A stretch of DNA of 40,668 bases from Agrobacterium arsenijevicii (GCA_000949895.1 JWIT01000029.1:1-40668), one strand, 5' to 3'. Positions 24,206 to 32,968 are shown, numbered from the stretch's first letter. Numbers and translations are program-made. The notes: a model not told the origin generated them from the sequence alone.

Positions 24206-25345
24206 ATGATGAAAATCTCCAGACGCAACATGATGCAGATGATGGGCGCGGCCGCTTTTGCCGGCCCACTGGCAAGCGCCACCCGTGCCTTCGCGGCTCG
24301 CGAGAAAGAGCTCAATATCCTGTGCTGGGAAGGCTACAATTCCGCCCAGGTCCTGGATCCGTTCCGATCCAGCCAGTCAGCTACGGTCAAGGCTGAAAGC
24401 CTGACCAACGACCCGACCATGATCAACCGCCTTCGCGCTGGCGAGACCAAAATCTGGGACCTCATTAACGTCAACAATCCCTGGGCCCGCAAGGTCATGG
24501 GACCGGCCGGTCTGATCAAGCCGCTGCCGCGCGCCGAGTTCGAGCCCTATTTCGATACTATGCTCCCCAATTTCAAGGCGCCTTATCGCTGGGCAATGAG
24601 CGACGACGGCAACGACCTGCTCGGCATGGCGCAGCGCTTCGGGCCCTACAGCTTTGTTGTCAACACCGACAAAGTCAGCAAAGCAACGGCGGAGGAACAG
24701 GGCTGGGACCTGTTCAACGACGCTTCGCTGGCTGGCAAGTACGGGATACAGGAATCCGATGACTGGAACGTCTTCAACATCTTTCTCATTGCCGGCATAG
24801 ACCCGTTCAAGGAGCACACGGAGGAGGAGTTCAAGGCCTTCGCCGAAACCGCAGAAAAAGTTTTCAAGGGCGCCAAGATGGTCGGCGACATGGCGTCACT
24901 CAACCAGGCTCTCGTCTCGGGCGAGATCGACCTTTATATGACTGGTGGCACCTATTCCGTCTCCCCGGCGCGCGCCGATGGCTATACGAACTTGCGCGCG
25001 ATCACGCCACTCAGGGGCCCGATGGATGGCAAGGGCGGTATTTCCTGGATCGAGATCACCTCGACGGTCAATAATCCCGAGGTTTCGCCGCTCGCCCTGG
25101 AATTTCTGAAATACGTCCAGGATCCGAAAGTCGCCCACACGGTCGCCTTTGCTGAAGGCACATTCAACCCGGTAAGCCAGATGGGCAATCCGAAGTGCTT
25201 CGAACTTTTCACCAAGGACGAGATGGAAGCCATCCAATGGGACAGCCTTGAGGAGGATATGGCGCGCTCTGCGCAATACGACATCGTGCCTGACTATGAC
25301 AAGGCACTGGAACTGATGACCGCCGCCAAGCGCGTTCGCGGCTGA
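24206..25345 (+). CDS. Polyamine-type ABC transporter substrate-binding protein, Tat signal
   Basis: 379-aa periplasmic receptor of the PotD/SBP_bac_8 type. The N-terminus MMKISRRNMMQMMGAAAFAG (1-20) with twin arginines followed by an Ala-rich core and ATRAFAA looks like a Tat signal peptide. The mature protein begins with EKELNILCWEGYNSAQV, the strand and WEGY motif typical of spermidine/putrescine binding proteins. ATG 24206 has AAAAGGGG nine bases upstream; an in-frame ATG at 24161 lacks this. First gene of a run of seven or more on the plus strand. Confidence 0.9.
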   Translation: MMKISRRNMMQMMGAAAFAGPLASATRAFAAREKELNILCWEGYNSAQVLDPFRSSQSATVKAESLTNDPTMINRLRAGETKIWDLINVNNPWARKVMGPAGLIKPLPRAEFEPYFDTMLPNFKAPYRWAMSDDGNDLLGMAQRFGPYSFVVNTDKVSKATAEEQGWDLFNDASLAGKYGIQESDDWNVFNIFLIAGIDPFKEHTEEEFKAFAETAEKVFKGAKMVGDMASLNQALVSGEIDLYMTGGTYSVSPARADGYTNLRAITPLRGPMDGKGGISWIEITSTVNNPEVSPLALEFLKYVQDPKVAHTVAFAEGTFNPVSQMGNPKCFELFTKDEMEAIQWDSLEEDMARSAQYDIVPDYDKALELMTAAKRVRG

Positions 25346-25374
25346 GCCAAGCCTGTCCCGACGGAGCAAAGAAT

Positions 25375-26505
25375 ATGAGCCTTGCGATGATCTCGCCTGC
25401 CCTACTCGACACCTCATCCAAAATGGAAGCCCCAATCCATCCGGCGTCGAAACCGGTGCTGCAACTGGTCGACGTTCGAAAAATTTTCGGCGAATTCGCC
25501 GCGGTTGACGGCATCAGTGTCGATATAAAGGAGGGCGAATTCGTCACCATTGTCGGACCCTCCGGGTCCGGCAAGACTACACTTCTGCGCATGCTGGCTG
25601 GCATGGAATTACCATCGGAAGGCTATATCACGCTGCGCGGCGAAGTGATCAACAGCGTGCCGGCCGACAAGCGTCCGACATGTCTCGTCTTCCAGTCGCT
25701 AGCACTTTTCCCGCACAAGACGGTTGGCGAAAACATAGAGTTCCCGCTAAAAGTCCGCAAAATGCCGGCCGCCGAACGTAAATCCCGTGCGCTCGAACTC
25801 ATGCGCATGGTGCGCCTGCCCGAGAGTTACTATTCCAAGAACGTGATGCGCTGCTCGGGCGGCGAAAAACAGCGCGTGGCGCTTGCCCGCGCGTTCGCTT
25901 ATGATCCCGATGTCTTGTTTTTCGACGAGCCGCTGTCAGCACTCGACTACAAACTGAAGAAAGTTCTGGAAAAAGAGCTGAAGGACCTACACCGCGAAAG
26001 CGGGAAGACCTTTGTCTACATCACCCATTCGCTTGAGGAAGCCATGGTCATGTCTGACCGGGTCGGGGTGATGAGCCGTGGCCACCTTGTTCAGATTGGC
26101 ACACCCGAGGAAATCTATACCAAGCCGGCAACGCGCTTCGTCGCGGAGTTTTTCGGCGAGGTCAACAGTTTCGAAGTCAAGCGCGAGGGTCATGGCGCCT
26201 GGACGCTCACTGATGGCAAGCCGATCACCGTTGCGCAGGTCGCGGAAACGATTGGTGAGACGGCAACTGTCATCGTGCGACCCGAAACCATGCGCTTCGT
26301 CACCGGCTCATCGAGCGCCGACAACCTGATCTCCGGCACGATCTACAACGAATACTCTCTCGGCTCGCGCATGCAATATCAGATTCATTCCGGCGACCGT
26401 ATCTACCTGGTTGAGGCCGCACGCACCGCCGCCACCGGTATCACTTCAGGCGACACCGTCACCATCGGCTGGGATGCCGGCGACGCGATCGTGGTGGGAG
26501 ATTGA
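25375..26505 (+). CDS. Polyamine-type ABC transporter ATP-binding protein (PotA-like)
   Basis: 376 aa. Walker A GPSGSGKTT, Q-loop LVFQSLALFPHKTV, signature CSGGEKQRVALARAFA (Cys in place of the usual Leu), Walker B VLFFDEPLSALD and H-loop YITHSLEEAM. The C-terminal third (about 245-376) is a TOBE-type regulatory domain with IVRPETMRF. The N-terminus has a 30-residue extension before the ATPase core. Follows the binding protein by 30 bases and precedes permease 1 by one base. Confidence 0.95.
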   Translation: MSLAMISPALLDTSSKMEAPIHPASKPVLQLVDVRKIFGEFAAVDGISVDIKEGEFVTIVGPSGSGKTTLLRMLAGMELPSEGYITLRGEVINSVPADKRPTCLVFQSLALFPHKTVGENIEFPLKVRKMPAAERKSRALELMRMVRLPESYYSKNVMRCSGGEKQRVALARAFAYDPDVLFFDEPLSALDYKLKKVLEKELKDLHRESGKTFVYITHSLEEAMVMSDRVGVMSRGHLVQIGTPEEIYTKPATRFVAEFFGEVNSFEVKREGHGAWTLTDGKPITVAQVAETIGETATVIVRPETMRFVTGSSSADNLISGTIYNEYSLGSRMQYQIHSGDRIYLVEAARTAATGITSGDTVTIGWDAGDAIVVGD

Positions 26506-26506
26506 T

Positions 26507-27403
26507 ATGGTCACCATTACCCACGCTGAAACGGCCGGCGAACAAAGCCATCTGCCTTCTTTTTCCGCGGGCCTGCGCGCGGCCGCGCCTGTCGCGATCC
26601 TTCTGCTGCTTGGCTTTCTAGCACCGCTCCTGACGGTGGCCGCATATGCGTTCGCCACACCGAAGAGCTTCGACGTCTTCCGATCTTTCACCCTCGCAAA
26701 CTTCGCTGTAATCTTTGACACCTCCAACACCGTCTGGATGTCCTTTGCCTGGTCGATCGCCTACGCCTTTGCCACAGTCGTGTTCTTGGCGGTGATTGCC
26801 TATCCGATCGCCTATGGTCTCAATCGCATGTTCGGCAAATGGTCTGGTCTGGTCGGCGTGCTCTTCGTCTTTCCGCTGTTCGTGTCGGAAAATGTCCGCC
26901 TCTACGGTTGGGTGCTCTTCTTTATCAAAAACGGCGTGCTCGACGGCGGGCTGAAGTGGCTCGGTTTCTCAGGCGGACCTGAGCTTCTTTACACGCCCAG
27001 CGCCATCCTCTTCGGCATGATCTATGTCTATCTCCCTTTCATGCTGTTCCCAATGTCGCTTGGTATTGCCATGATCCCCAGGGACCTTGTCGATGCGGCC
27101 CGCGATCTCGGGGCTGATCGGCTGATGATCTGGCGAGAGATCGAGTTACCACTCGCCATGCCTGGTATCCTGATCGGCATGTTGCTTACCTTCGTGCTCG
27201 GCGCCGGCGCGATCGCCGAATCCAAGATCCTCGGCGGCCAGTCGGTCATTACCATCGCGCAGGATATCGAGGTTGCTTTCACTTATGCGCAGAACTGGCC
27301 GCTTGGCTCGGCGCTCGCCCTCCTGCTCGTCGCCATCGTCAGCGGGCTTGCCCTTTACGTCCTGTCCAGGCTCGATCTCGACCGCATTCTCGGAAAGAAG
27401 TGA
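26507..27403 (+). CDS. Polyamine-type ABC transporter permease 1 (PotB-like)
   Basis: 298-aa inner-membrane permease. Six hydrophobic stretches, for example VAILLLLGFLAPLLTVAAYAF (in pieces) and LALLLVAIVSGLALYVL. The ATPase-contacting EAA loop is DAARDLGADRLMIWREIELPLAMPG (conserved core AARDLGA...W..IELP). Start at ATG 26507, one base after the ATPase stop, with GGGAG upstream inside that gene. Longer in-frame sequence upstream belongs to the ATPase region. Confidence 0.93.
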   Translation: MVTITHAETAGEQSHLPSFSAGLRAAAPVAILLLLGFLAPLLTVAAYAFATPKSFDVFRSFTLANFAVIFDTSNTVWMSFAWSIAYAFATVVFLAVIAYPIAYGLNRMFGKWSGLVGVLFVFPLFVSENVRLYGWVLFFIKNGVLDGGLKWLGFSGGPELLYTPSAILFGMIYVYLPFMLFPMSLGIAMIPRDLVDAARDLGADRLMIWREIELPLAMPGILIGMLLTFVLGAGAIAESKILGGQSVITIAQDIEVAFTYAQNWPLGSALALLLVAIVSGLALYVLSRLDLDRILGKK

Positions 27404-27406
27404 GAC

Positions 27407-28213
27407 ATGGAAACCCGCTCCCAAATTCGTGCCCGCGCCTTCGTCAAGGCCTGGACCGCCTTCGTCGTCCTTGCCGTATACCTCCCGATCCTTTGCGGAG
27501 CGTTGGCCGGCCTGTCCAAGGGGCGCTATTTCGGCTTCCCGATCCGCGTCTTTTCAACAGAATGGTGGGGTAAAACCCTTGCCTCGCTTGAAATCCAGGC
27601 TCTCGTGCAGAACTCCCTTCTGATCGCTTTCATTGTCACGCTTGTCTCCGTGATATTCGCCTTCTTCGGCGCGCTCGCCTTTGCCCGCTACGACTGGAAG
27701 GGGCGCAAGCTGTTCCAGAAGGCCATCCTTCTGCCAGTCTTCTTTCCGCAGCCGGTGCTGGGACTTGCGCTCCTCCTGTGGTTCAACGCGCTGGGCATCA
27801 ACCCGAGCTGGCAGACGGCCGTCATTGCTCATCTCGTCTGGATCGTTCCGGTGGTGACGCTCGTCATCGCCATTCAGGTCTATTCCTTCGATCCGACGCT
27901 GGAGGAGGCCGCCCGTGACCTTGGAGCGAGCCGCTGGTTCATTCTGCGCGAAATTACCCTGCCAATCCTCTGGCCAGGCATCTGGTCAGGCGCCCTATTC
28001 GCGTTCCTGCTCTCCTGGGGCAATTTTCCGCTGTCGCTTTATACGGCCGGCGTCGACTCGACGATCCCGAAATGGCTCTATTCGAAGATGGTTGCCGGCT
28101 ATTCGCCGATGGTGCCCGCACTTGGCACGATGAGCACGCTTTCCGCCGCCGTATTGTTGCTGGTCGGCGGGCTTGCCATCATGCTGGTTCGCCGCCGCCA
28201 AGCGGATGCGTGA
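27407..28213 (+). CDS. Polyamine-type ABC transporter permease 2 (PotC-like)
   Basis: 268-aa second permease, starting three bases after permease 1. The EAA loop is LEEAARDLGASRWFILREIT, close to the first permease's. Helices include AWTAFVVLAVYLPILCG, LLIAFIVTLVSVIFAFFGA and AVLLLVGGLAIMLV. Together the two permeases, the ATPase and the receptor make a complete importer for a polyamine-like or amino compound. Confidence 0.93.
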   Translation: METRSQIRARAFVKAWTAFVVLAVYLPILCGALAGLSKGRYFGFPIRVFSTEWWGKTLASLEIQALVQNSLLIAFIVTLVSVIFAFFGALAFARYDWKGRKLFQKAILLPVFFPQPVLGLALLLWFNALGINPSWQTAVIAHLVWIVPVVTLVIAIQVYSFDPTLEEAARDLGASRWFILREITLPILWPGIWSGALFAFLLSWGNFPLSLYTAGVDSTIPKWLYSKMVAGYSPMVPALGTMSTLSAAVLLLVGGLAIMLVRRRQADA

Positions 28214-28222
28214 GGACGCCCG

Positions 28223-28924
28223 ATGAACTGGAAGACCGAACGCCGTTCCTTCTATTATCAGGGCGCGCCGGAACCCAATGACCCGATGCTCGAAAAGGGC
28301 AAGGTGGCGCTTCTCGTCATCGACATGCAGAACACGTATCTTGATCGCCCCGCTCCCGGCGCCCTCTCGGGTGACGATCTTGTTCGTTATGACGCCTGGA
28401 CACCGTTTCACGAGCGCATGCACGACGTCGTCATCCCCAATACCCAGCGTCTCATGGAACGGTTTCGCTCGCTCGGCCTCGAGGTGTTTTTCGCGCGAAT
28501 TGCTTGTCTGCGCACCGATGGCCGGGATCGTTCGCTCAGTCAGAAGAAACCAGGCTGGAACAATCTTTTACTTCCGAAGGATGAGCAGGCCTCGCAGATC
28601 CTGTCGCAAATCGCCCCCCAGGACGACGAGATCGTTGTCACCAAAACCACCGACAGCGCGCTCACGGGCACGAATCTCAGACTTGTGCTCACCAATATGG
28701 GCATCACCCACGTTGTTTGCTCCGGCATTTTTACCGACCAGTGTGTATCCTCCACCGTACGCAGCCTCGCCGACGAAAGCTTCGACGTCATCGTCGTCGT
28801 CGACGCCTGCGCAGCAGGCTCTATGGAGCTGCACGTCAGCGAACTGGCGAGGCTGCACATGATCTATGCCAACGTGATGACTACGGAAGAGCTGATCGGC
28901 TATTTGCCTCAGGTAGAAGCATGA
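28223..28924 (+). CDS. Isochorismatase-fold cysteine hydrolase
   Basis: 233 aa with the family triad: Asp34 in LLVIDMQNTY, Lys141 in IVVTKTTDSALTGTNL, and nucleophile Cys174 in CSGIFTDQCVSSTVR. Members hydrolyse amides or carbamoyl groups (nicotinamidase, N-carbamoyl-amino-acid amidohydrolases, biuret hydrolase). In an operon with an amine-type importer, an amidase or carbamoyl hydrolase acting on the imported compound is the best guess. It lies nine bases after permease 2 and overlaps the next small gene by four bases. Confidence 0.9.
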   Translation: MNWKTERRSFYYQGAPEPNDPMLEKGKVALLVIDMQNTYLDRPAPGALSGDDLVRYDAWTPFHERMHDVVIPNTQRLMERFRSLGLEVFFARIACLRTDGRDRSLSQKKPGWNNLLLPKDEQASQILSQIAPQDDEIVVTKTTDSALTGTNLRLVLTNMGITHVVCSGIFTDQCVSSTVRSLADESFDVIVVVDACAAGSMELHVSELARLHMIYANVMTTEELIGYLPQVEA

Positions 28925-29112
28925 AACAGTCGGGGATGAACGGCACTCTGGGCTTGTTCGCCCGGAACGTTCCTGACACAACTTGGTCGATGAAGGCACT
29001 CGAAGGCGCTTACGTCGACAAGAACTCCTCCGTCCGTTTTGCAGCTGAACACGGCGCACTGAGCTTGTCCCCCACCCGGCCGAGTTTTGTGCTGGAAAGC
29101 CATTGGGAGTGA
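28921..29112 (+). CDS. Small protein of unknown function, translationally coupled
   Basis: 63 codons starting in an ATGA overlap with the isochorismatase-fold gene and ending six bases before the DeoR gene, so it fills the gap between them exactly. The sequence (MKQSGMNGTLGLFARNVPD, then TTWSMKALEGAYVDK and LSPTRPSFVLESHWE) has no membrane segment or known motif. The tight fit supports a real gene; the function is not recognised. Confidence 0.5.
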   Translation: MKQSGMNGTLGLFARNVPDTTWSMKALEGAYVDKNSSVRFAAEHGALSLSPTRPSFVLESHWE

Positions 29113-29118
29113 GGCGCG

Positions 29119-29880
29119 ATGAAAAAACCAAAGAGCGTGCGCCAGTCGCGCATCCTGACTGAACTCAACCAAGTACCGAGCCTGCGCGTTGCTGAACTTG
29201 CCCGGCGCCTAGACGTCTCGACAGAGACGATCCGGCGCGATCTCGACGAGATGACCGAGCAGGGTTTGCTCAATCGCACTTATGGTGGCGCTGTGCGTTC
29301 GCTTTCTACCGAACCTTCAGTCACCGAGCGCCATACGCTCTTTGTCGGCGAGCGCGAAAGGATCGCCAAGGCAGCCGTCCAAATACTTAAAGGCGCTCAG
29401 GTGCTTATGATCGGCTCGGGCTCGACGACAGTGCACACCGCGCGGCGCATAGCAGTCGAGATGAAAAGCATCACTGTCCTCACTCATTCCTTTGGTGTGG
29501 CAACCGTGCTCGCAATCAACCCGACAATCAAGGTGGTCATGCTTCCCGGCGACTATTACGCCACCGAGGGCGCGACCGTTGGCGCGCATGCGGTGTCGTT
29601 CCTCAATTCCTTCTACGCCGATTTCGCCATTCTTGGCGCAAGCGGTCTGGGTCCCGACGGCCCGTCGGACGCCCTGCTCGAGTGTGGCGCGGTCTACAGC
29701 GCGATGGTCTCGCGCGCAGCGCGCACCATTGTGGTCGCCGATCATTCCAAGCACGACCGGCTCTTCCCGGCGCGCTATGCCCCTTGGCGGGACATCGCCC
29801 ACGTCGTTACCGATAAGGCACCGGGCGGAGATTTGACAGAAAGCTTGGACAGCAACGACGTGAAGCTGACGATTTGTTGA
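29119..29880 (+). CDS. DeoR-family transcriptional regulator
   Basis: 253 aa. The N-terminal DeoR helix-turn-helix is RVAELARRLDVSTETIRRDL (residues about 18-37), followed by EQGLLNRTYGGAV. The sugar-isomerase-like sensor domain has MIGSGSTTVHTARRI (ligand/phosphate loop) and LGASGLGPDGPSD. Members respond to phosphorylated small molecules, which would suit a pathway that begins with a kinase. It is inside the cluster and probably controls it through the TGTTG-type sites near 20680, 23920 and 24120. Confidence 0.92.
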   Translation: MKKPKSVRQSRILTELNQVPSLRVAELARRLDVSTETIRRDLDEMTEQGLLNRTYGGAVRSLSTEPSVTERHTLFVGERERIAKAAVQILKGAQVLMIGSGSTTVHTARRIAVEMKSITVLTHSFGVATVLAINPTIKVVMLPGDYYATEGATVGAHAVSFLNSFYADFAILGASGLGPDGPSDALLECGAVYSAMVSRAARTIVVADHSKHDRLFPARYAPWRDIAHVVTDKAPGGDLTESLDSNDVKLTIC

Positions 29881-29906
29881 ACGATGCCAGAAAATCGGAG
29901 GGACCA

Positions 29907-31028
29907 ATGATCAGCGAGACGACCTCAGCGAGCCAAAAACGCGCGCGCGACTTCGGTATTGCCTTCGACGGCAGGCCTGGCCCCCTCAACGCCATCACCG
30001 ACATCGCTGGGATCCATGTCGGCTACTCGACGATCCGGGAAGAGTCGCCCCGCCCCGGCCGCAAGTTGCCAGTGCGCACCGGAGTGACCGCGATACTGCC
30101 GCACGCCACGGCAAGCGAACCGGTACCAGTGTTCGCTGGTATTCATCGTTTCAATGGCAACGGCGAGATGACAGGATCTCACTGGATCGAAGATGGAGGC
30201 TACTTTGTAGGGCCCGTCCTGATTACCAACACGCATAGCGTCGGCATTGCTCATCAAAGCGCGGTGCGCTGGATGATTGACCGCTTTGCCGCAACTTACG
30301 AGGGGGACGACCACTTATGGATCATGCCGGTGGTAGCCGAAACCTATGACGGGCTCCTCAACGACATCAATGGCCAGCACGTAACGGGCGATCATGTCTT
30401 GGAGGCTCTGAACGTTGCTAAAAGCGGCCCCCTCGCCGAGGGTAATGTCGGTGGCGGCATGGGCATGATCACTTACGGCTTCAAGGGTGGCACCGGTACG
30501 GCCTCGCGACTGATCACCATTGACGTCAAGGAATTCACCGTGGCGGCGTTGGTGCAGGCCAATCACGGCCAGCGGGAATGGCTGACAATCGGCGGCTTGC
30601 CCGTTGGCAAACTGTTGCAACAAAATGACCCAGAGCTGTCCGAGCGCGGCTCGATCATCGTGGTGGTTGCCACGGACCTGCCACTCGCACCACACCAGTT
30701 GCGGAAATTAGCGCGGCGCTGCTCAATTGGCATCGGCCGCAATGGCACAGTCGGCGGCAATAGTTCCGGAGACATTTTTCTCGCCTTTTCGACCGCCAAT
30801 CCACACCCAATGCGCCACAAGGCCGGACCGCTATTGAGCATCGAGATCGTCAATGACGACGTACTCGATCCGGTCTATCAGGCTGTGGTGCAAAGCGTGG
30901 AAGAAGCGGTGGTCAATGCGATGATCACCGCGGAAACGACAGGCGGCACGCCCCATGACAGATACCGCATCGAGGCAATAGACGGCGATGAGGTTGCCAG
31001 GCTTCTTGTCCAAAGACTATCTGGTTGA
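29907..31028 (+). CDS. P1-family peptidase (DmpA-type aminopeptidase / amidase)
   Basis: 373 aa, DmpA/ArgJ-like self-cleaving hydrolase. Landmarks: AITDIAGIHVGYSTI (29-43), RTGVTAILPH (57-66), FNGNGEMTGSHWIEDGG (82-98), ITNTHSVGIAHQSA (106-119), and the cleavage site GGNSSGDIFLAFSTAN (283-298), where Ser287 before Gly-Asp should be the new N-terminal nucleophile. The residue before it is Ser286, where DmpA has Gly. Substrates of the family are D- or beta-aminoacyl amides and peptides. ATG 29907 has GGAGGGA upstream, 26 bases after the DeoR gene. Confidence 0.92.
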   Translation: MISETTSASQKRARDFGIAFDGRPGPLNAITDIAGIHVGYSTIREESPRPGRKLPVRTGVTAILPHATASEPVPVFAGIHRFNGNGEMTGSHWIEDGGYFVGPVLITNTHSVGIAHQSAVRWMIDRFAATYEGDDHLWIMPVVAETYDGLLNDINGQHVTGDHVLEALNVAKSGPLAEGNVGGGMGMITYGFKGGTGTASRLITIDVKEFTVAALVQANHGQREWLTIGGLPVGKLLQQNDPELSERGSIIVVVATDLPLAPHQLRKLARRCSIGIGRNGTVGGNSSGDIFLAFSTANPHPMRHKAGPLLSIEIVNDDVLDPVYQAVVQSVEEAVVNAMITAETTGGTPHDRYRIEAIDGDEVARLLVQRLSG

Positions 31029-31504
31029 GCGTTGCGACGTAGATAGCCGCACCATGCATCGCGCGTTGAAAATGGCAATACAGTATGTAGGCCGCAATAC
31101 GGGACGTGGGGTGTATTCGCCTTGATGGGATTCGCACTTACGACCAGTACGTTATAAATTCGGCGAAGGGGTTGGTTAGAAAGAATCTCCCGCCCAATCT
31201 TCATGGCCGTGCCGTATACGGATCAGCCTGTTATTGCTGAATACGGCAGCTACCGTTTCCAGGGCGGCCGAGGAGGCTGGCTATGCCAGCGACGCTCACT
31301 TTTCGCGGGATTTCAAAGAATTACTTGGCATCTCTCCGCGTGCCTATGTCCGAAGCATGCAGACATTTTTCCAGCAGGGCGGCAAATGCTAGCACAAAGG
31401 TGCAATCGCAGGATCGGGTATTCTTTTGACAAGATGAGGTCTGTGCGCTCTTCCCTCCGATCCTTAGTAGAATTGCCATGTTCAATTCTATTAAGGATGC
31501 AAAA
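31029..31504. other. Intergenic region containing an AraC remnant and a short repeat copy
   Basis: 476 bases after the DmpA-type gene. It holds a tRNA-3'-end-like repeat copy at 31121-31143 and the AraC remnant at 31201-31392; the rest, including the AT-rich stretch before the ABM gene, shows no coding signal and probably holds that gene's promoter. Confidence 0.5.
31201..31392 (+). pseudogene. AraC-family regulator, C-terminal remnant
   Basis: One frame reads RIRISLLLLN, VSRAAEEAGYASDAHFSRDF, KELLGISPRAYVRS and stops at 31390-31392. This is the second helix-turn-helix and end of an AraC/XylS protein (AGYxSxxHFSRxFK..LGxSPxxYxR). A stop is met at about 31177 upstream in the same frame and no earlier domain is found, so only about 60 codons remain. 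Confidence 0.75.
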
Positions 31505-31762
31505 ATGTCCGTCAGCGTCATCGTGCAGTTCAAGGCTATGATCACCAGTCTCTCCGCCTTCCAGACGATCATAGAAACAGTCAAGATTGACCTTCCCAGC
31601 ATAGCCGGCTGCCAAGCTGTCTCTGTTATGCAGGACCTCGAAGACCCCTGCCGGTTCACACTTGTAGAAGTGTGGGAAAGCCAGGAAAGGCATGCCGCAC
31701 ATGTCGCAAACCTGATTGCTGACGGGACTTGGGCTGGCATTGCCAGCCATCTGGAAACATAG
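31505..31762 (+). CDS. Antibiotic biosynthesis monooxygenase (ABM)-domain protein
   Basis: 85-aa single-domain protein of the dimeric alpha+beta barrel fold. The pattern MSVSVIVQFKAM, then GCQAVSVMQDLEDPCRFTLV and EVWESQERHAAHVAN is typical of YgiN/ABM proteins (quinol or polyketide monooxygenases without cofactor, or heme-binding relatives). ATG 31505 has AAGGA upstream; ATG 31478 is in frame but lacks a site. It is a single gene convergent with the PRISE-like reductase gene. Confidence 0.8.
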   Translation: MSVSVIVQFKAMITSLSAFQTIIETVKIDLPSIAGCQAVSVMQDLEDPCRFTLVEVWESQERHAAHVANLIADGTWAGIASHLET

Positions 31763-31924
31763 CCAAATTCGGGCTACTTCCGCACTCTATAGTCTACGTC
31801 CCTGCATATTCGCTTATCTTCATGGAGACGGCGACTATGCTTGATATGTGCGGCAAGGGGTGTGTAGTCATGACCAAATCTGGCATCCCCTTCCCGCGCC
31901 ATCTTATTGTCACCCGATAATCCT

Positions 31925-32968
31925 TCATTCGCGCAGATCATCGAAAACCGAGAAGAACATTTCAGCGGTATCGACATGCTCGTGAAAACCCAAACGCCGG
32001 GCCTTGGATCCATCGGCAAAGAAGTCATAGTTCCAGCTGAAGACGGCATCTCCAAAAGCCCAGGAAGACACCGCGTCATAGCTGTTATCCGCCAACTGGT
32101 ATCGAGCCACCATATTTTCCCATAGGGAGCCCTTGTCGGCCATGATGGTTGAAAGGGTCATTGGAAGTGGTGGAGCGACATCCAGATCGAAATAGCTCGC
32201 GATTCTTGGCCACATCTCGCTCCAGCGAAACAGGTCACCATTGGTGATGTTGAACGCCTGGTTCGCGCAAGCCGGTGTTGTCGCGGCCCATACCGTTGCC
32301 CGCGCCAGCAACCCGGCATCCGTCATTTCAAGCAGGCTGTCATAGGCGCCGGGTTTTCCGGGAAAGCGCAGCGGTATTCCCAACTCCTTGGACACACTGG
32401 CGTAAATCGCGATCACCATGGCCAGGTTCATCGGATTTCCCAACCCGAAGCCGATAACGACGGACGGGCGAAGTGCAGACCAAGTCCAGTTCTGGCCAGC
32501 CTGCCGTCGTTCAAGGAAATTCTGCTGATCTATATTGAATTCAGGCGGCATATGATTGGCGTCTGTTTCACGCGCCGGTGTCTTGAACGGCCCCAGATGG
32601 GCGCCATAAACCTTATAGCCCTGCATCAGACTGATATGGCTGAGACCCTTGGCAACAGGTTCAACCGCCTCCACCACGTTGACCAGCATCGCCAGATTTG
32701 GCTGTACCAACTCTGCCCAGCTTTGCCGATCCTGATAGGCCGCATAAAAAATATGCGTTACGTCGGACAGGCCAGCGAGCGCCTGTCGCGTGGCATCGCG
32801 GTCCATCAGATCGACGGCAATGTAGCGCAGCCGATCTGTTGAAACACCGCCGCGGCGCGATAGTCCGATGATTTCCCAGTCGTCCAGCGTCAGCAAGTGA
32901 TTGATCAAATTTCCGCCGATGACGCCGTTGGCTCCAACAACCAGGGCAACTTTTTTACGTTCAGACAT
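31925..32968 (-). CDS. NAD(P)-dependent PRISE-like reductase (SDR superfamily)
   Basis: 347 aa. Cofactor loop VVGANGVIGGNLI near the N-terminus, then SRRGG after the second strand, and the block LMQGYKVYGAHLGPFKTPA, which matches the GxKxYxxxxGPF motif of progesterone-5-beta-reductase/iridoid-synthase-like (PRISE) proteins with its Lys and Tyr. They reduce enones by 1,4-addition. ATG 32968 has GGAGCAGG upstream; in-frame ATGs further up lie in the intergenic region. Divergent from a LysR gene, the common arrangement for a regulator and the enzyme gene it controls. Confidence 0.8.
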   Translation of the reverse strand: MSERKKVALVVGANGVIGGNLINHLLTLDDWEIIGLSRRGGVSTDRLRYIAVDLMDRDATRQALAGLSDVTHIFYAAYQDRQSWAELVQPNLAMLVNVVEAVEPVAKGLSHISLMQGYKVYGAHLGPFKTPARETDANHMPPEFNIDQQNFLERRQAGQNWTWSALRPSVVIGFGLGNPMNLAMVIAIYASVSKELGIPLRFPGKPGAYDSLLEMTDAGLLARATVWAATTPACANQAFNITNGDLFRWSEMWPRIASYFDLDVAPPLPMTLSTIMADKGSLWENMVARYQLADNSYDAVSSWAFGDAVFSWNYDFFADGSKARRLGFHEHVDTAEMFFSVFDDLRE

